A DNA stretch of 64,000 bases from Paenibacillus caui (GTDB lineage Bacteria > Bacillota > Bacilli > Paenibacillales > Paenibacillaceae). A model generated the notes under the pieces. The model did no database searches, was not told where the DNA came from, and was given only the letters and a program-made list of their open reading frames with translations. The translations under genes and the position numbers were made by a program. How positions within the stretch are numbered: the first letter of the stretch is position 1; the number at the start of each line of letters is the position of its first letter. The stretch is from the NCBI RefSeq assembly GCF_019904135.1, contig NZ_JAIOGQ010000012.1, forward strand, positions 1 to 64,000. Direction: 5' to 3'. Below are positions 17,196 through 27,871 of the stretch, piece by piece.

Positions 17196-18095
17196 TTGTC
17201 GAAACACGTTAAAGAACCGAAGCCGGATTGGATTCGGATTAAAATGACGACCGGGGAAAATTACCAGGATATCAAAAATATGATGCGCTCCAAAACACTG
17301 CATACCGTATGTGAAGAGGCGCGTTGCCCGAATATATATGAATGCTGGGCGAATCGAACTGCTACTTTTATGATTTTGGGCGATATTTGTACTCGTGCTT
17401 GCCGCTTCTGCGCTGTTAATACCGGCATGCCCACCGAGCTGGACCTTAAGGAGCCGGAGCGTGTGGCTGAAGCCGCTGAGAATATGAATCTTAACCATTG
17501 CGTTGTAACGAGTGTAGCGCGGGACGATCTGAAAGACGGCGGGGCTATGATTTTTGCCGAGACCGTACGCGCTATTCGCAAACGGCTGCCGTTTTGCAGC
17601 GTTGAAGTGCTGATTCCCGATTTTCTGGGAGACGCGGACTCGCTTAAGATCGTTATGGATGCAAAGCCTGACATTCTGAATCACAATATTGAGACGGTGG
17701 AAAGATTGTCTGACCGGGTACGGGCGAAGGCCAAATATCGGCGTTCGCTGGAGCTGCTTCAAAGAGCCAAGGAGATGCAGCCGAACATTCCAACGAAATC
17801 AAGCATTATGCTTGGCGTAGGTGAGGAATGGGACGAAATTTTGCAGGCCATGGACGATTTGCGGGCAGTGGACTGCGATATTCTTACGATCGGTCAATAT
17901 CTCCAGCCGACTCCGAAACATCTGAATGTGGAGAAATACTACCGTCCGGAAGAATTTACGATGCTCAAAGAAGAGGGAATGAAACGCGGCTTCAGCCACG
18001 TGGAATCAGGACCGCTCGTGCGAAGCTCCTATCATGCGCATGAACAGGTGAATTCGGCCAAAAGCGCTAAAGAAGGTGCGCAATCGCCGGCGTAA
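17196..18095 (+). CDS. lipA: Lipoyl synthase
   Basis: This radical SAM enzyme inserts two sulfurs into protein-bound octanoyl groups to make lipoate. The 299 residues contain the auxiliary-cluster cysteines in [12 protein letters not shown] and the radical SAM motif CTRACRFC. The final R-S-S-Y-H segment (LVRSSYHA) is conserved as the fifth cluster ligand region. The start is TTG at 17196, supported by GAGGAAGGAAGG 9 bases upstream. It is followed 18 bases later by yutD. Confidence 0.96.
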   Translation: MSKHVKEPKPDWIRIKMTTGENYQDIKNMMRSKTLHTVCEEARCPNIYECWANRTATFMILGDICTRACRFCAVNTGMPTELDLKEPERVAEAAENMNLNHCVVTSVARDDLKDGGAMIFAETVRAIRKRLPFCSVEVLIPDFLGDADSLKIVMDAKPDILNHNIETVERLSDRVRAKAKYRRSLELLQRAKEMQPNIPTKSSIMLGVGEEWDEILQAMDDLRAVDCDILTIGQYLQPTPKHLNVEKYYRPEEFTMLKEEGMKRGFSHVESGPLVRSSYHAHEQVNSAKSAKEGAQSPA

Positions 18096-18113
18096 CGAAC
18101 GAGGGGGAACACG

Positions 18114-18647
18114 GTGTTTATTCAGATTGGCAATAAAAGCTATGAGCTCGTCCAGGATAACAGGAACGGCTGGAACCCTGAAGCGTTCAAGCAGCGCTAC
18201 AGCGAGGTGCTGGACCGTTATGATTATATTGTCGGTGATTGGGGATATAATCAGCTCAGATTGAAAGGCTTCTATAGGGATAACCATCCGAAAGCTACCC
18301 GGGATACCGCTATTTCAAGCATGGCGGATTATATTAACGAATATTGCAACTTTGGCTGTGCTTACTTTGTGCTGCAGAAGGCGAAGGATCTTCCGAAGGA
18401 CAAGGAAACTTTAGTGGGTGGCCGACCGGACAAAGATGAGGAAGCCGGTGCACCAGGGGCTGCTCCTAAAGACCAGCCGCTTAGGGAGCATCTCTCTTCC
18501 CGGGAACATCACGCCAAGATGAAGCAGGCCAAAGAGGCAAGCAAGGCTGCGGCCAGAGAGGCCAGAGAAGCTAAAGAGGCTGAACAGCGACTGTCCAGAG
18601 AGCGGCTCGCCCAGACTTCCGGCAAGGATGGGCAGACGAATCAATAA
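18114..18647 (+). CDS. yutD: YutD-family protein (DUF1027)
   Basis: The 177-residue protein has an N-terminal domain (FIQIGNKSYELVQDNRNGWN, DRYDYIVGDWGYNQLRLKGFY, YINEYCNFGCAYFVLQ) that matches YutD. The C-terminal 75 residues are a charged, coiled-coil-like tail rich in K, E and A. The start is GTG after CGAGGGGGAACACG. It is co-transcribed with lipA, as in Bacillus. Function is unknown. Confidence 0.85.
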   Translation: MFIQIGNKSYELVQDNRNGWNPEAFKQRYSEVLDRYDYIVGDWGYNQLRLKGFYRDNHPKATRDTAISSMADYINEYCNFGCAYFVLQKAKDLPKDKETLVGGRPDKDEEAGAPGAAPKDQPLREHLSSREHHAKMKQAKEASKAAAREAREAKEAEQRLSRERLAQTSGKDGQTNQ

Positions 18648-18650
18648 AGC

Positions 18651-18687
18651 AAGAACGGTTTCCACTTTCGGGAACCGTTCTTTGTTA
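18651..18687 (+). terminator. Terminator 1 after yutD
   Basis: AAGAACGGTT..CC and GG..AACCGTTCTT form a 13-bp near-perfect stem, followed by TTGTT. Confidence 0.75.
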
Positions 18688-18697
18688 TGCGCTAATT

Positions 18698-18744
18698 GCA
18701 ACCTTAGCCCGAAATAAATGGGGCTAAGGTTGCTTTATTTTTTT
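18698..18744 (+). terminator. Terminator 2 after yutD
   Basis: GCAACCTTAGCCC and GGGCTAAGGTTGC form a 13-bp perfect stem followed by TTTATTTTTTTT. Two strong terminators in a row insulate the surface-protein gene. Confidence 0.8.
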
Positions 18745-18907
18745 GAAAATGAATTTTGTAAAGTTAATAGTTTACAGTTTGAAAATACAGGCATTATATT
18801 CCAATGACATTCCTCTGTTAAATTAGGAGAGATGTTTGCAAGCCGATTGAGGGGGCTAGCGCACCGTAAAGATTTTAAGAATATAAAGAAGATTGGAGTG
18901 CAGTGCG

Positions 18908-21900
18908 TTGAAGAGAGGGTTACTGAAAAAGCTGGGCTTAAATGTGTCCATTGCCAGCTTGCTGCTAGGCTTGTTGTCGCCGTATGGCGCGATGAAGGCA
19001 AGCGCGGATCAACCTGGGGAATCATTTGATTACACCAAGGTACCGAGATTGTTAATTACGGAGCTTGTGCCGGACAGCTCGAATATTCCCACGAAGAATG
19101 ATCCGAATAAGACGGTTGACGCTTATGAGTTTATTGAGGTTTACAATAATTTCAGCGAGCCGGTTTCTTTGAGAGATTACAATTTCGATTACCACTATAT
19201 AAGCAGCAGCGGTAATGATGTCGACACGATCTGGCCGTTGGCCTCTGCAACTGACAATCCTGTCATTGAGTCAAAAGGTTCCGTTGTTTTTTGGATCATG
19301 AATAATGATAATACTGCACTGACGGCCGGTGATTTTAACAGCAATTATGGTACATCCCTTGTAGAGGGTACGAACCTGTTCCGTTTATCCGGCGGCGGGG
19401 GTATGAGCAACGGCTACCCGCGCGATTTGATTATTAAAGACAATAGCAGCAACGTTGTGGTGTCAGCCTCCTACCAAAACGATGATCAAACCCAGAAAAA
19501 CAATGGCATTTTCTATACTTATCCTATTGACGGAAGCACGAATATGTCCATGGTGACTGCAGGCGACTATGCGGCTGGCGTACATACAGCAACTCCCGGA
19601 ACGGTGGAAAGCGAGCTTGTTCCGGCATTCACCTATGATGATCCTGCCATCCAGCCTCCGCCAGCTCCCATTGTGATTCAGCACACTCCGGTAACGGAAG
19701 CTATGAACGATAGCGATCTGAACATTGCCATAACGGTAACGGCAAATACATATGGCGACCCGGCAAACGTGACGGCTGCTGTTTACTATAAGCTGGACTC
19801 CGAGGACAAGTTTACTGATCTTGCCATGAGTATGAACGCTGCTAGCTCGGCAGGCGATAACATTGCGTTTGAGACTTCCATTCCGAAGGAGCGGCTGCTT
19901 GGGAGCACGCTTCAATACTATATTGAAGCTAATGACGGATGGGTAACCAAAGACACCGAGGTATACACGGTGAACATTCGCTCAAGCTTCAATTATAACT
20001 ATGTGCCTGCGCTTTTAATTACGGAGCTTAACCCTAACTCCGCGAATCTAACCAATGGAACAACAACGGCCAACGGTTATGAATTTATTGAGGTCTATAA
20101 CAATTCGGACCGAACTATTAATTTGCAAGATTACAAGCTCATGTACCGTTATACGAACAAGACGCCTAATACGGAAACCCGGTGGGAGACAGGAGATGTA
20201 GTGATCCCCTCCCAACAATCTGCCGTATTGTGGATTGCCAATGGCTCTAACAATGATAAGACGGACTCGGACTTTAACAGCTTTTTTGACGTAAATCTGA
20301 AGCTTAATGAAAATTTATTTAAAATCGAAAGCGACGGAATGGCCAACGGTGGAGCAAGAAGCATTGTAATCCGCAATTCCAGCGACAAGGAAATAGTATC
20401 CGCCCATTATGAAACAGAAGTCAAAAACGTTTCGGACAAGCCCATTTTCTATAAATATCCAGATGATGGAACAACCGAGATGATCATGGACAGCGCAGGT
20501 ACTGCTTCTGCGACACCGGGTACGGTAGATCCGAATCAGGTGCCGAAACAGACGGCTACTTTACCGGAAGAAGAGAATAATGAACCGACGATCATCAATC
20601 ATACCCCGGTAACCCAAGCGGAAACGAATGAAAATTTGAAAATTAGCGCTCAAATTACGAACAAGGAAAGCGACGAGGGATTGGTTGATCCCGTGACGGC
20701 GACTGTGCATTATAAAACCGGTTCGCAAACCAATTTTGCAACGATCGCGATGAACGTGACTTCAGGCAACAACTATCTGGCGGATATTCCTCGGGAAGAG
20801 CTCAAGGAAGATACTTTTCAATATTACATCGAGGCAAAAGACGCTAAAAACACCGTTAAAACCGAAACGTACACAGTGGCAGTCCATGTGCCTGATTTCG
20901 ACCCTTCGAAGGTACCGCCGCTGCTTGTAACGGAGTTGGTTCCTAACAGCACCAATGTTGACGGGGCGGATGGCTACGAGTTTATTGAAATCTATAACAA
21001 TTCCGACAAAACCGTTAATCTGAAGGATTATAAAATTTATTACCGTTATACGGATTCAGGTCCAGATTCCGACATTGTCTGGCGGACGGATCGCGAGGAT
21101 ATGACCATTGATGCAGGCAAAACGGTCGTCTTCTGGGTCATTAACAACGCTAACGGAAATAAGACGGTTGCCGATTTTAATGCAAACTTTAATACGAATC
21201 TCGTAGAGAACCAGGATATATATAAAATTTATGCCGACGGTATGGCGAACGGCTCCAAGCGTGGTATCGTAATCGGAACCAACACGCATGCTGATATTTC
21301 CGCTGCCTATTACGATGGATCGCAACCATCTGAAACTGCTGAAAATAAAGGAATTCAATACAAGTACCCGACGAATGGCAGCACAAATATGATTAAGCTG
21401 AGCGCCGGCGTTGAAGCGGCATCCCCTGGCAGCGTGAATCCGGTACAGGTTCCGGATACGCCTGTGAAAGCTGTCGATGACACGGAGCCTCCAACTTTTA
21501 CGAATGTTACGGGAATCAGCAATATCGAGCAGTCCAAAGATTTGGCGATTACGTTAGATGCTAAGGACAATCAAAGCGTCAAATCGGTTAAGATTTTTTA
21601 CAAGTCCGACAGACAGGCTGATTATTCTAGCCGTTATTTGTATGTGAATTACAATGACACCATGTATCACTTTACGGTCTATCCTCCCGATTTGATTGGC
21701 AAGTCGTATATCCAGTATTACTTTGTCATATCTGATGGGAGCCATGAAATTACTTCGGAAACTTACAAAGTCGATATAACCGGTGGACCGGAGAGATCCG
21801 AACTTCGCCTGAACCTGAAAGACGGAGAAATCATGAGCGGTACCAAGGTTATCAAAGGAACCGCGGAAAACGACGCTCCCGAGTCCCTGCAGTTGTCTAT

Positions 21901-24900
21901 TGACGGCAAGGAATTGACGACAGGCACATACCGTGCCTTGGAGCAGGATGCTTCCTTTGCTTTTGATGCGAATTCGGTTAACTTTTATTTTAAAAACGGC
22001 GTAACAATGGGCCATGAAATTTTGTATACATTTATGGATCCGATCAATACGTATACTACGCTCACGGTGCCGATTGAAGCAGCCCGGCTTACGGAAGGCA
22101 GCAATATCATTTCAATTCGCGCGGGAACCAAATCTTCGCCATTTGATGACCGCCCGGAAGAGAACAAGGACGATTTCACGGTTAGAAACATTCGACTTGT
22201 TTTTGCAGATGGTACAGTCCTTTACGATTCCAATTATGCCGATCCTGTCAAAGAAATAAAAATGGGAGACAGCGCCGGAAAATTTCCGGTTGTTGACTTC
22301 AATTTCAATTTGCCGGCTGAACTGCTAAAATCCAAAGCCTTTGACTTGGATACGACTACTTTGCCTGATGGTCTGCATACCGTTTCTGTTGATAATGCTG
22401 CTGGACGAAAGACGGCTAATATTACGGTAGATAACACAGCTCCCGATATTCGTCCAACAATCGAGAACGGTAAAATGTACCGGGGCGAGTTAACGCTGGA
22501 TGCTGAAATTACGGATGCTCTTGCAGGCGTTGAATCTGTAGAGTCCACTTTGGACGGGGAAAAGATTGAAATGCCTTTTGCAACGGCTTCATCCAAGCTC
22601 AGTCCGGGAACACACTCTTTTGCTCTTAAAGCAACGGATAAAGTAGGAAACGTGTCTGAGAAAACCATTTCTTTTGATGTGCCGAACGAAAACCCGCTAA
22701 AACCGGAGCTTGTTTCTCCTGCTCATGATCAAACAAATGCAGGGCCGAACCTGTCTGTTAAAGTGCAGGATCCTACTAACGACAAGATGAACGTAAGCTT
22801 TTACAAAGGATTCCTGTTTGATGCTTTACATCGTGCAGGGCTTTCCGCATACAAAAACGCTAGCGAAGTGGAACCGCCTAAACAGCTGAGACCGGAAGGA
22901 GAACAGGCTTTCAGTGAGAATGAATACAGCTTGATCAGCGCTCAGGACGGACAATATCTAATCAATGATTCCAATGAAAAATTCCCTTACCATCGTTTCG
23001 AGGTAAAGCTGGATCCTACCGTGAAGGCAACCGACAAGGTCGAAATTGAGTGGCAGGGTAAATCGCTGGAAGGCCGGAAGGTGAGCTTGTATGCCTGGAG
23101 CCCTTCGGCTAATGAGTGGAAGCAGCTTGACAGCAAGATCGCCGGAAATGAAGATTTCTCCTTAACTTCAGAAGTGAAAGCCGGTGACTACGCCGTTGAC
23201 GGAACCATACATGCCATTGTTCAGGACGAGCTTCCGGTTAGTCAGGATCCTTACGATTTCAGCATTGTTTGGATGTCTGACACTCAATATTATTCGGAAA
23301 GCTATCCTGAAATTTATGAGGGCAATGTGAAGTGGGTTGTAGATCACAAGGATGACATGAACATTAAATATGTCATTCACACCGGTGACCTTGTCGACGA
23401 AGCCGACAAGGAATATCAATGGATCGAAGCGGACAAGGACATGAAAGTCTTGGAAGACGCGAATGTTCCTTACGGGGTGCTTGCAGGTAATCACGACGTG
23501 TCCCACCAGTACGCCGATTATACGAAGTACTATCAATATTTTGGCGAGGACCGTTTCAAAAAGCAGCCGACCTTTGGCGGATCATACCTGAACAATCGCG
23601 GACACTACGATCTTGTCTCGGCAGGAGGTAATGATTTCATTATCGTCTATATGGGCTGGGACATTCGGAACGAAGATATTCAATGGATCGACGATGTTCT
23701 TAAAAAGTATCCGGACCGCAAAGCGATTCTAAATTTTCATGAGTACCTGCTTGTATCCGGCAACAGAGCTCCGATTGCTGAAGAAATATATGATCGCGTC
23801 GTTGTGCCTAACAAAAATGTGATCGCCGTTTTGAGCGGCCACTACCACGATGCTGAAGAATTGGTTGATAACATTGACGATAACGGGGACGGAACGCCCG
23901 ATCGACAAGTCTATCAGATGCTGGCCGACTACCAAGGTGCCGAAAAGGGCGGTCTCGGCTATATCCGTTTGCTGCAGTTTGATGTGAGAAATAACAAGAT
24001 TCATGTAAAAACGTATTCACCTTATCTGGACGATTACAACTACTACGATCCGAATACTTACCCGGGTAAGGATGAATTCGATCTCGATGTTGATTTAAAT
24101 CCTATGCTTAAGCGAGTTGCAACGGATTATTTTGGAATCAAAGTGTATACCGATCAGCTGATTGGCGAACAAACTGATGTAGCTAGCGGTCGTACGACAA
24201 GCGTTTCCTGGAGTGGGCTGAATAAAGGTCAATATTATCAATGGTACGCAGTAGCGAAGGACGATTACAGTGGTATGGCACGTTCGGACGTTTGGGGCTT
24301 TACTGTTGGCGAGTCGAACGGAACACCGGAACCGACGCCAACGCCAGAACCGACGCCAACGCCAGAACCGACGCCAACGCCGGAACCGACGCCAACGCCG
24401 GAACCGACGCCAACGCCGGAACCGACGCCAACACCGGAACCAACGCCAATGCCGGAACCGACACCAACGCCGGAACCAACGCCAACGCCGGAACCGACAC
24501 CAACGCCGGAACCGACACCAACGCCGGAACCAACGCCAACACCGGAACCGACACCAACGCCGGAACCGACACCAACGCCGGAACCAACGCCAACACCGGA
24601 ACCGACACCAACGCCAAAACCAGCACCAGCACCTTCACCGGCGCCGGTAACACCAGAGCCTGCGAAACCGCCAGTGACAAGCGCTCCGGCTGAACTTCCG
24701 TTCAAGGATGTTGGGACTAAATACGAGTGGGCTAGGGATGCAATCGGAACCCTTTCGGAGAAAGGTATTATTTTAGGTACCTCCGCTACGACGTTCGAAC
24801 CGGGCAGAAATATAACCAGAGCGGATTTCATGATGATCCTTGTCCGTTTGCTCGGTCTCAAAGCTGACTTTGCTTCCAACTTTAGCGATGTGAGCCCTGC

Positions 24901-25249
24901 CGATTATTATTATGAATCAGTGGGCATCGTGAAACAGCTTGGTATTGCTGACGGAGTGGGCGAAGGCAAATTCAAACCGCATGAAGCCATAACCAGACAG
25001 GACATGATGGTGCTGCTCCAGCGTGCGCTAGAGGTAACGGGCAAGCAAAGCCTGTCGGGAACGGAGGCCGATCTGACTCGCTATAAGGATAAATCCAAGG
25101 TTTCTTCCTATGCGAAGGACGCTGTTGCCGCAATGGTTCACGCGGGTATCGTTCAAGGAAACGGCTCGGCATTGAACCCGACGAGCCATACCACAAGAGC
25201 GGAAGCCGCTCAACTTCTCTACCGGGTGTATAATAACTATATTAAATAG
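18908..25249 (+). CDS. Giant SLH-anchored surface protein with lamin-tail domains and a metallophosphoesterase
   Basis: The TTG at 18908 (GGAG 9 bases upstream) starts a 2113-residue protein. A signal peptide ends near residue 34 (ASA). Three lamin-tail domains begin near residues 43, 366 and 667, each with LLITEL.P.S and YEFIEVYNN motifs and separated by Ig-like segments with HTPVT..YY.EA motifs. Bacterial Ig-like repeats run to about 1280. A calcineurin-like phosphoesterase (1453-1650) has [23 protein letters not shown] and SGHYHD. Then come a Fn3-like segment, a PEPTPT linker (1807-1904) and three SLH domains (1930-2113) for S-layer anchoring. It is probably a cell-surface phosphodiesterase or nuclease; the substrate is unknown. 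Confidence 0.92.
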   Translation: MKRGLLKKLGLNVSIASLLLGLLSPYGAMKASADQPGESFDYTKVPRLLITELVPDSSNIPTKNDPNKTVDAYEFIEVYNNFSEPVSLRDYNFDYHYISSSGNDVDTIWPLASATDNPVIESKGSVVFWIMNNDNTALTAGDFNSNYGTSLVEGTNLFRLSGGGGMSNGYPRDLIIKDNSSNVVVSASYQNDDQTQKNNGIFYTYPIDGSTNMSMVTAGDYAAGVHTATPGTVESELVPAFTYDDPAIQPPPAPIVIQHTPVTEAMNDSDLNIAITVTANTYGDPANVTAAVYYKLDSEDKFTDLAMSMNAASSAGDNIAFETSIPKERLLGSTLQYYIEANDGWVTKDTEVYTVNIRSSFNYNYVPALLITELNPNSANLTNGTTTANGYEFIEVYNNSDRTINLQDYKLMYRYTNKTPNTETRWETGDVVIPSQQSAVLWIANGSNNDKTDSDFNSFFDVNLKLNENLFKIESDGMANGGARSIVIRNSSDKEIVSAHYETEVKNVSDKPIFYKYPDDGTTEMIMDSAGTASATPGTVDPNQVPKQTATLPEEENNEPTIINHTPVTQAETNENLKISAQITNKESDEGLVDPVTATVHYKTGSQTNFATIAMNVTSGNNYLADIPREELKEDTFQYYIEAKDAKNTVKTETYTVAVHVPDFDPSKVPPLLVTELVPNSTNVDGADGYEFIEIYNNSDKTVNLKDYKIYYRYTDSGPDSDIVWRTDREDMTIDAGKTVVFWVINNANGNKTVADFNANFNTNLVENQDIYKIYADGMANGSKRGIVIGTNTHADISAAYYDGSQPSETAENKGIQYKYPTNGSTNMIKLSAGVEAASPGSVNPVQVPDTPVKAVDDTEPPTFTNVTGISNIEQSKDLAITLDAKDNQSVKSVKIFYKSDRQADYSSRYLYVNYNDTMYHFTVYPPDLIGKSYIQYYFVISDGSHEITSETYKVDITGGPERSELRLNLKDGEIMSGTKVIKGTAENDAPESLQLSIDGKELTTGTYRALEQDASFAFDANSVNFYFKNGVTMGHEILYTFMDPINTYTTLTVPIEAARLTEGSNIISIRAGTKSSPFDDRPEENKDDFTVRNIRLVFADGTVLYDSNYADPVKEIKMGDSAGKFPVVDFNFNLPAELLKSKAFDLDTTTLPDGLHTVSVDNAAGRKTANITVDNTAPDIRPTIENGKMYRGELTLDAEITDALAGVESVESTLDGEKIEMPFATASSKLSPGTHSFALKATDKVGNVSEKTISFDVPNENPLKPELVSPAHDQTNAGPNLSVKVQDPTNDKMNVSFYKGFLFDALHRAGLSAYKNASEVEPPKQLRPEGEQAFSENEYSLISAQDGQYLINDSNEKFPYHRFEVKLDPTVKATDKVEIEWQGKSLEGRKVSLYAWSPSANEWKQLDSKIAGNEDFSLTSEVKAGDYAVDGTIHAIVQDELPVSQDPYDFSIVWMSDTQYYSESYPEIYEGNVKWVVDHKDDMNIKYVIHTGDLVDEADKEYQWIEADKDMKVLEDANVPYGVLAGNHDVSHQYADYTKYYQYFGEDRFKKQPTFGGSYLNNRGHYDLVSAGGNDFIIVYMGWDIRNEDIQWIDDVLKKYPDRKAILNFHEYLLVSGNRAPIAEEIYDRVVVPNKNVIAVLSGHYHDAEELVDNIDDNGDGTPDRQVYQMLADYQGAEKGGLGYIRLLQFDVRNNKIHVKTYSPYLDDYNYYDPNTYPGKDEFDLDVDLNPMLKRVATDYFGIKVYTDQLIGEQTDVASGRTTSVSWSGLNKGQYYQWYAVAKDDYSGMARSDVWGFTVGESNGTPEPTPTPEPTPTPEPTPTPEPTPTPEPTPTPEPTPTPEPTPMPEPTPTPEPTPTPEPTPTPEPTPTPEPTPTPEPTPTPEPTPTPEPTPTPEPTPTPKPAPAPSPAPVTPEPAKPPVTSAPAELPFKDVGTKYEWARDAIGTLSEKGIILGTSATTFEPGRNITRADFMMILVRLLGLKADFASNFSDVSPADYYYESVGIVKQLGIADGVGEGKFKPHEAITRQDMMVLLQRALEVTGKQSLSGTEADLTRYKDKSKVSSYAKDAVAAMVHAGIVQGNGSALNPTSHTTRAEAAQLLYRVYNNYIK
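24328..24618 (+). repeat. 18-bp tandem repeat encoding EPTPTP units
   Basis: About 16 consecutive copies of an 18-bp unit (GAACCGACGCCAACGCCG type) encode EPTPTP; one copy reads EPTPMP. Third-position differences (CCG/CCA, ACG/ACA) split the copies into subtypes in an alternating pattern in the second half. Such arrays change copy number easily and act as a rigid spacer through the wall. Confidence 0.95.
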
Positions 25250-25266
25250 CAATAAGTAATCTGCAC

Positions 25267-25314
25267 GGGGCTGTCCCAATAGTAGCTTCTGACTACTGGG
25301 GACAGCTCCTTCTT
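25267..25314 (+). terminator. Terminator after the surface-protein gene
   Basis: GCTGTCCC..TAGTAG and CTACT..GGGGACAGC form a long stem followed by TCCTTCTTT. Confidence 0.7.
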
Positions 25315-25375
25315 TCAGTGCGTGTGAAGACTACAGGCGACTAAGAACAAGAATCCGTTTGCGGAGCCTCTGCCC

Positions 25376-25433
25376 AAAAAAAGGGTGTCTCAGCAGCCAT
25401 TTGTATGGCTTTTGGGACACCCTGTTTGTGTTT
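25376..25433. terminator. Terminator after nadK (minus strand), possibly bidirectional
   Basis: GGGTGTC and GACACCC arms with an inner GCCA/TGGC stem. On the minus strand the stem is followed by seven T residues (plus-strand A run 25376-25382); on the plus strand by TGTTTGTGTTT. Confidence 0.75.
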
Positions 25434-25506
25434 AAACATAGCAGCTCTGTTTATCGGCTCGAAATAAGTGTATTCCAATACTTTTCGCTGATACGGAGAT
25501 TGCGAT

Positions 25507-26310
25507 TTAATCCAGAAAAGCGTTGCGTACCCGTTCCCAGAAAGGAAACGGACGGTAGCGCACGAAACTGATCTTTTGCCTTGCAACGTGGCATCTGACA
25601 GAGACCAGATCGTTCATGTGAAGGTTAATATGGTCGATGGTGATGAGCAAATTCTGTTCCTTACGCGAGTAGATATCGCAGTGGTGATGCTTCGGAAGCA
25701 CGAGCGATGACCCCATCGTCCGGTAAACACGGTTATTGATGGAAGCTATTTCGGACAGTTGGAGCGCTTCTATCGACGGATGAACCATTGCGCCGCCAAG
25801 ACTTTTGTTGTAGGCCGTACTTCCTGAAGGAGTGGACACGCAGATTCCGTCTCCCCGAAACATTTCAAACAGACGGTCATTGATATCGACCTGGGCGACA
25901 ATGGTCCCGTCAACGCTCTTCAGGGTGAATTCGTTCAGGCAAATGTAGGAAGCCTTCCCCGATTTCTTTGTGATTTCAACCTCAATCAGCGGATAGTTCA
26001 CGATTCTTGGTTTGGGCGTACCCGGTCCTCCCTGACCGCTCATTAGGGAAATCAGTTCAGGAATTTCATCGGCCTTCCAGTCTGCATAAAAACCAAGATG
26101 TCCAGTATGTATGCCCACGAAAGCGATGGAAGGGATCCGGTCGATAAACGTGTGAAATGCATGCAGCATCGTCCCGTCGCCACCGATGGAAACAACAATT
26201 TCGGGAGATTTGGCATCCAGCTCAAATCCCTGCTCCCCTGCGAGCTTGTGGAATTGTTCGGTCAATTCGACGGATAGATCGTCCCCTCGGTCTAGAACGT
26301 AATATCTCAA
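25507..26310 (-). CDS. nadK: NAD kinase
   Basis: The enzyme phosphorylates NAD to NADP with ATP. It has 267 residues from a TTG start at 26310, where AAAGGAGC lies 7 bases upstream; the longer ATG frame to 26343 would overlap this ribosome site. Length then matches Bacillus NadK (about 266). The GGDGT motif is in VVSIGGDGTMLHAF near residue 41, and the second motif is STPSGSTAYNKSLGG. It is a single-gene unit that ends in the terminator at 25376. Confidence 0.93.
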   Translation of the reverse strand: MRYYVLDRGDDLSVELTEQFHKLAGEQGFELDAKSPEIVVSIGGDGTMLHAFHTFIDRIPSIAFVGIHTGHLGFYADWKADEIPELISLMSGQGGPGTPKPRIVNYPLIEVEITKKSGKASYICLNEFTLKSVDGTIVAQVDINDRLFEMFRGDGICVSTPSGSTAYNKSLGGAMVHPSIEALQLSEIASINNRVYRTMGSSLVLPKHHHCDIYSRKEQNLLITIDHINLHMNDLVSVRCHVARQKISFVRYRPFPFWERVRNAFLD

Positions 26311-26492
26311 ATTGGAAGCTCCTTTAACAGGTGTGATGGTCACTTTACAACCTATTATAACTTAAAATGACAGTTTACCATAATTGCGCTATAGATACAG
26401 CCGCCAGAAACGATCATAGCCAATTCATGCCTGGACAACAATATCCTCTTTGGACCCGAAATGATGCTGCAGCGCATACAAATATTATGTAC

Positions 26493-26523
26493 AAAAAATG
26501 GCAGCCTCATCAAGAAGGCTGCC
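26493..26523 (-). terminator. Terminator after the stalk-domain protein
   Basis: On the minus strand GGCAGCCT and AGGCTGCC form an 8-bp stem followed by six T residues (plus-strand A run 26493-26498). Confidence 0.8.
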
Positions 26524-26572
26524 TGCTGTACGCCGGGAAACCGGCCAGCTTCCTTTTCTGAAAAAATAATAT

Positions 26573-27757
26573 TTATTCTTCGGTGGGTTCTGCCGAAATG
26601 GTGTAAGCTTCATCGATCAGCCATTTTCCATCGGATGATTTGGTCAGGGTTTGAATCGATTGGGTTTTGATCGTTATCGTCTTGCTGTCTTCCTTCTCCA
26701 GGGTGCTGCTCTCCAAATAGACGGCAGCCTTGTTTTTGCTGTAATAAATAATCTGCTGCTTCTCCAGGGTGCTCTTAATAAAATAGTTGTTCAAATAATC
26801 CTGGTAGAAGTCCTTCATATCCTGCAGTTCTTCCGAATCCTCCGGCAGGACAATGGCACTCAGTATACCGTCCAAATTTTTCTCGTTGATGTCCTTGAAA
26901 TTTTGTTCAAACACCGATTTGATGGCACTCTCCTCGTTCGAAGGCACCGTAACGGTTTGGGAAAGGTCCGGAGGGAGCACCGTTTGGGCGTACATATCAA
27001 CGCTGTTGATCTTCCAGACCCCATCCTTCTTCACAAGCGAATATTCATAGCTGTCTTCCGAATCCGGAGCGTAATCTCCTCCGATGCGTTTGCTTTGTTC
27101 TACTGTATAAACGGTAGCCTCACTGCCGCTAATATAGCCGAACTCGATACTCGCGATGGAGAACGAAGTATCGTATGTATCCAAATAGTCCTGAAGTGAT
27201 TGCTTCAACTCGTCATCCACGGTATCCGGGTCGAGCAGGGCAATATAACCGGCAACATCTTCTTCATTCAGACTTTTGTTCATCTGATCAAGAAGCGCGC
27301 GAATTTCGTTCTTTGCCAGCTCTTTGGCTTCGCTTGTTTGAATCTCAACGGTTGATGTATCAGCGTTCCAGTTCACGTCAGCTCCGGCTGTCTGGCTGAT
27401 AAAGCGCAGAGGAACATAGACCGTATTCCCGCGCACTGCCGGCGCAAGTGTAAGATTCTTCAAAACGCCGTTTACTTTCGCGGTTCGGCTGCCTACCGTT
27501 AATTCGATGGAAAGGCCGTTCTTTTTGCCGGTAACTTTTTTGGTTTTGGAATCCCAGGAAACCTGGAGCCCCAATTTTTCGAAAATAGCCCGGAAAGGAA
27601 CAAAGGTGGTACCGTTCTCGGAATATGGGGTTCCGGCGGAAAAATGCAGTACGTTACCATCTACGGTAACTCCAATCGGGTTGCCTGCGGCAGAGGCTGG
27701 AAGGATTAAAGCTGTGGCCAATACCGCGCTTGCTGCCAGAGTTGCGATTTTTTTCAT
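26573..27757 (-). CDS. Secreted copper-amine-oxidase-N (stalk) domain protein with two NTF2-like segments
   Basis: The 394-residue protein has a signal peptide (1-23, cut near ASA). Residues about 25-140 form the Cu_amine_oxidN1 stalk domain, with VPFRAIFEKLGLQVSWD and VYVPLRFISQTAGADVNWN motifs typical of Paenibacillus surface proteins. Two related helical/beta segments follow (about 145-260 and 275-390), each starting AI/EIRALLDQMNKSLNEEDVAGY / SVFEQNFKDINEKNLDGIL and ending in KKDGVWKI / SSDGKWLIDE, which look like SnoaL/NTF2-like repeats. Function is unknown. No SLH or LPXTG anchor is present. Confidence 0.85.
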   Translation of the reverse strand: MKKIATLAASAVLATALILPASAAGNPIGVTVDGNVLHFSAGTPYSENGTTFVPFRAIFEKLGLQVSWDSKTKKVTGKKNGLSIELTVGSRTAKVNGVLKNLTLAPAVRGNTVYVPLRFISQTAGADVNWNADTSTVEIQTSEAKELAKNEIRALLDQMNKSLNEEDVAGYIALLDPDTVDDELKQSLQDYLDTYDTSFSIASIEFGYISGSEATVYTVEQSKRIGGDYAPDSEDSYEYSLVKKDGVWKINSVDMYAQTVLPPDLSQTVTVPSNEESAIKSVFEQNFKDINEKNLDGILSAIVLPEDSEELQDMKDFYQDYLNNYFIKSTLEKQQIIYYSKNKAAVYLESSTLEKEDSKTITIKTQSIQTLTKSSDGKWLIDEAYTISAEPTEE

Positions 27758-27871
27758 AAATCAATCCCCTTAAAAAAATGATGATATTGTATAAAATAGG
27801 TATATAATACCATCTGTATTTCATTTCTGTCTACGTTTATTTATTGAGTGCAGCGTCCTCAGGATCAGGGG

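Noticed and set aside
24265-24879. Long Gly/Val, Arg/Gln or Leu/Val-rich frames over the PEPTPT repeat
   Set aside because: They are other-frame shadows of the repetitive DNA in the surface-protein gene.
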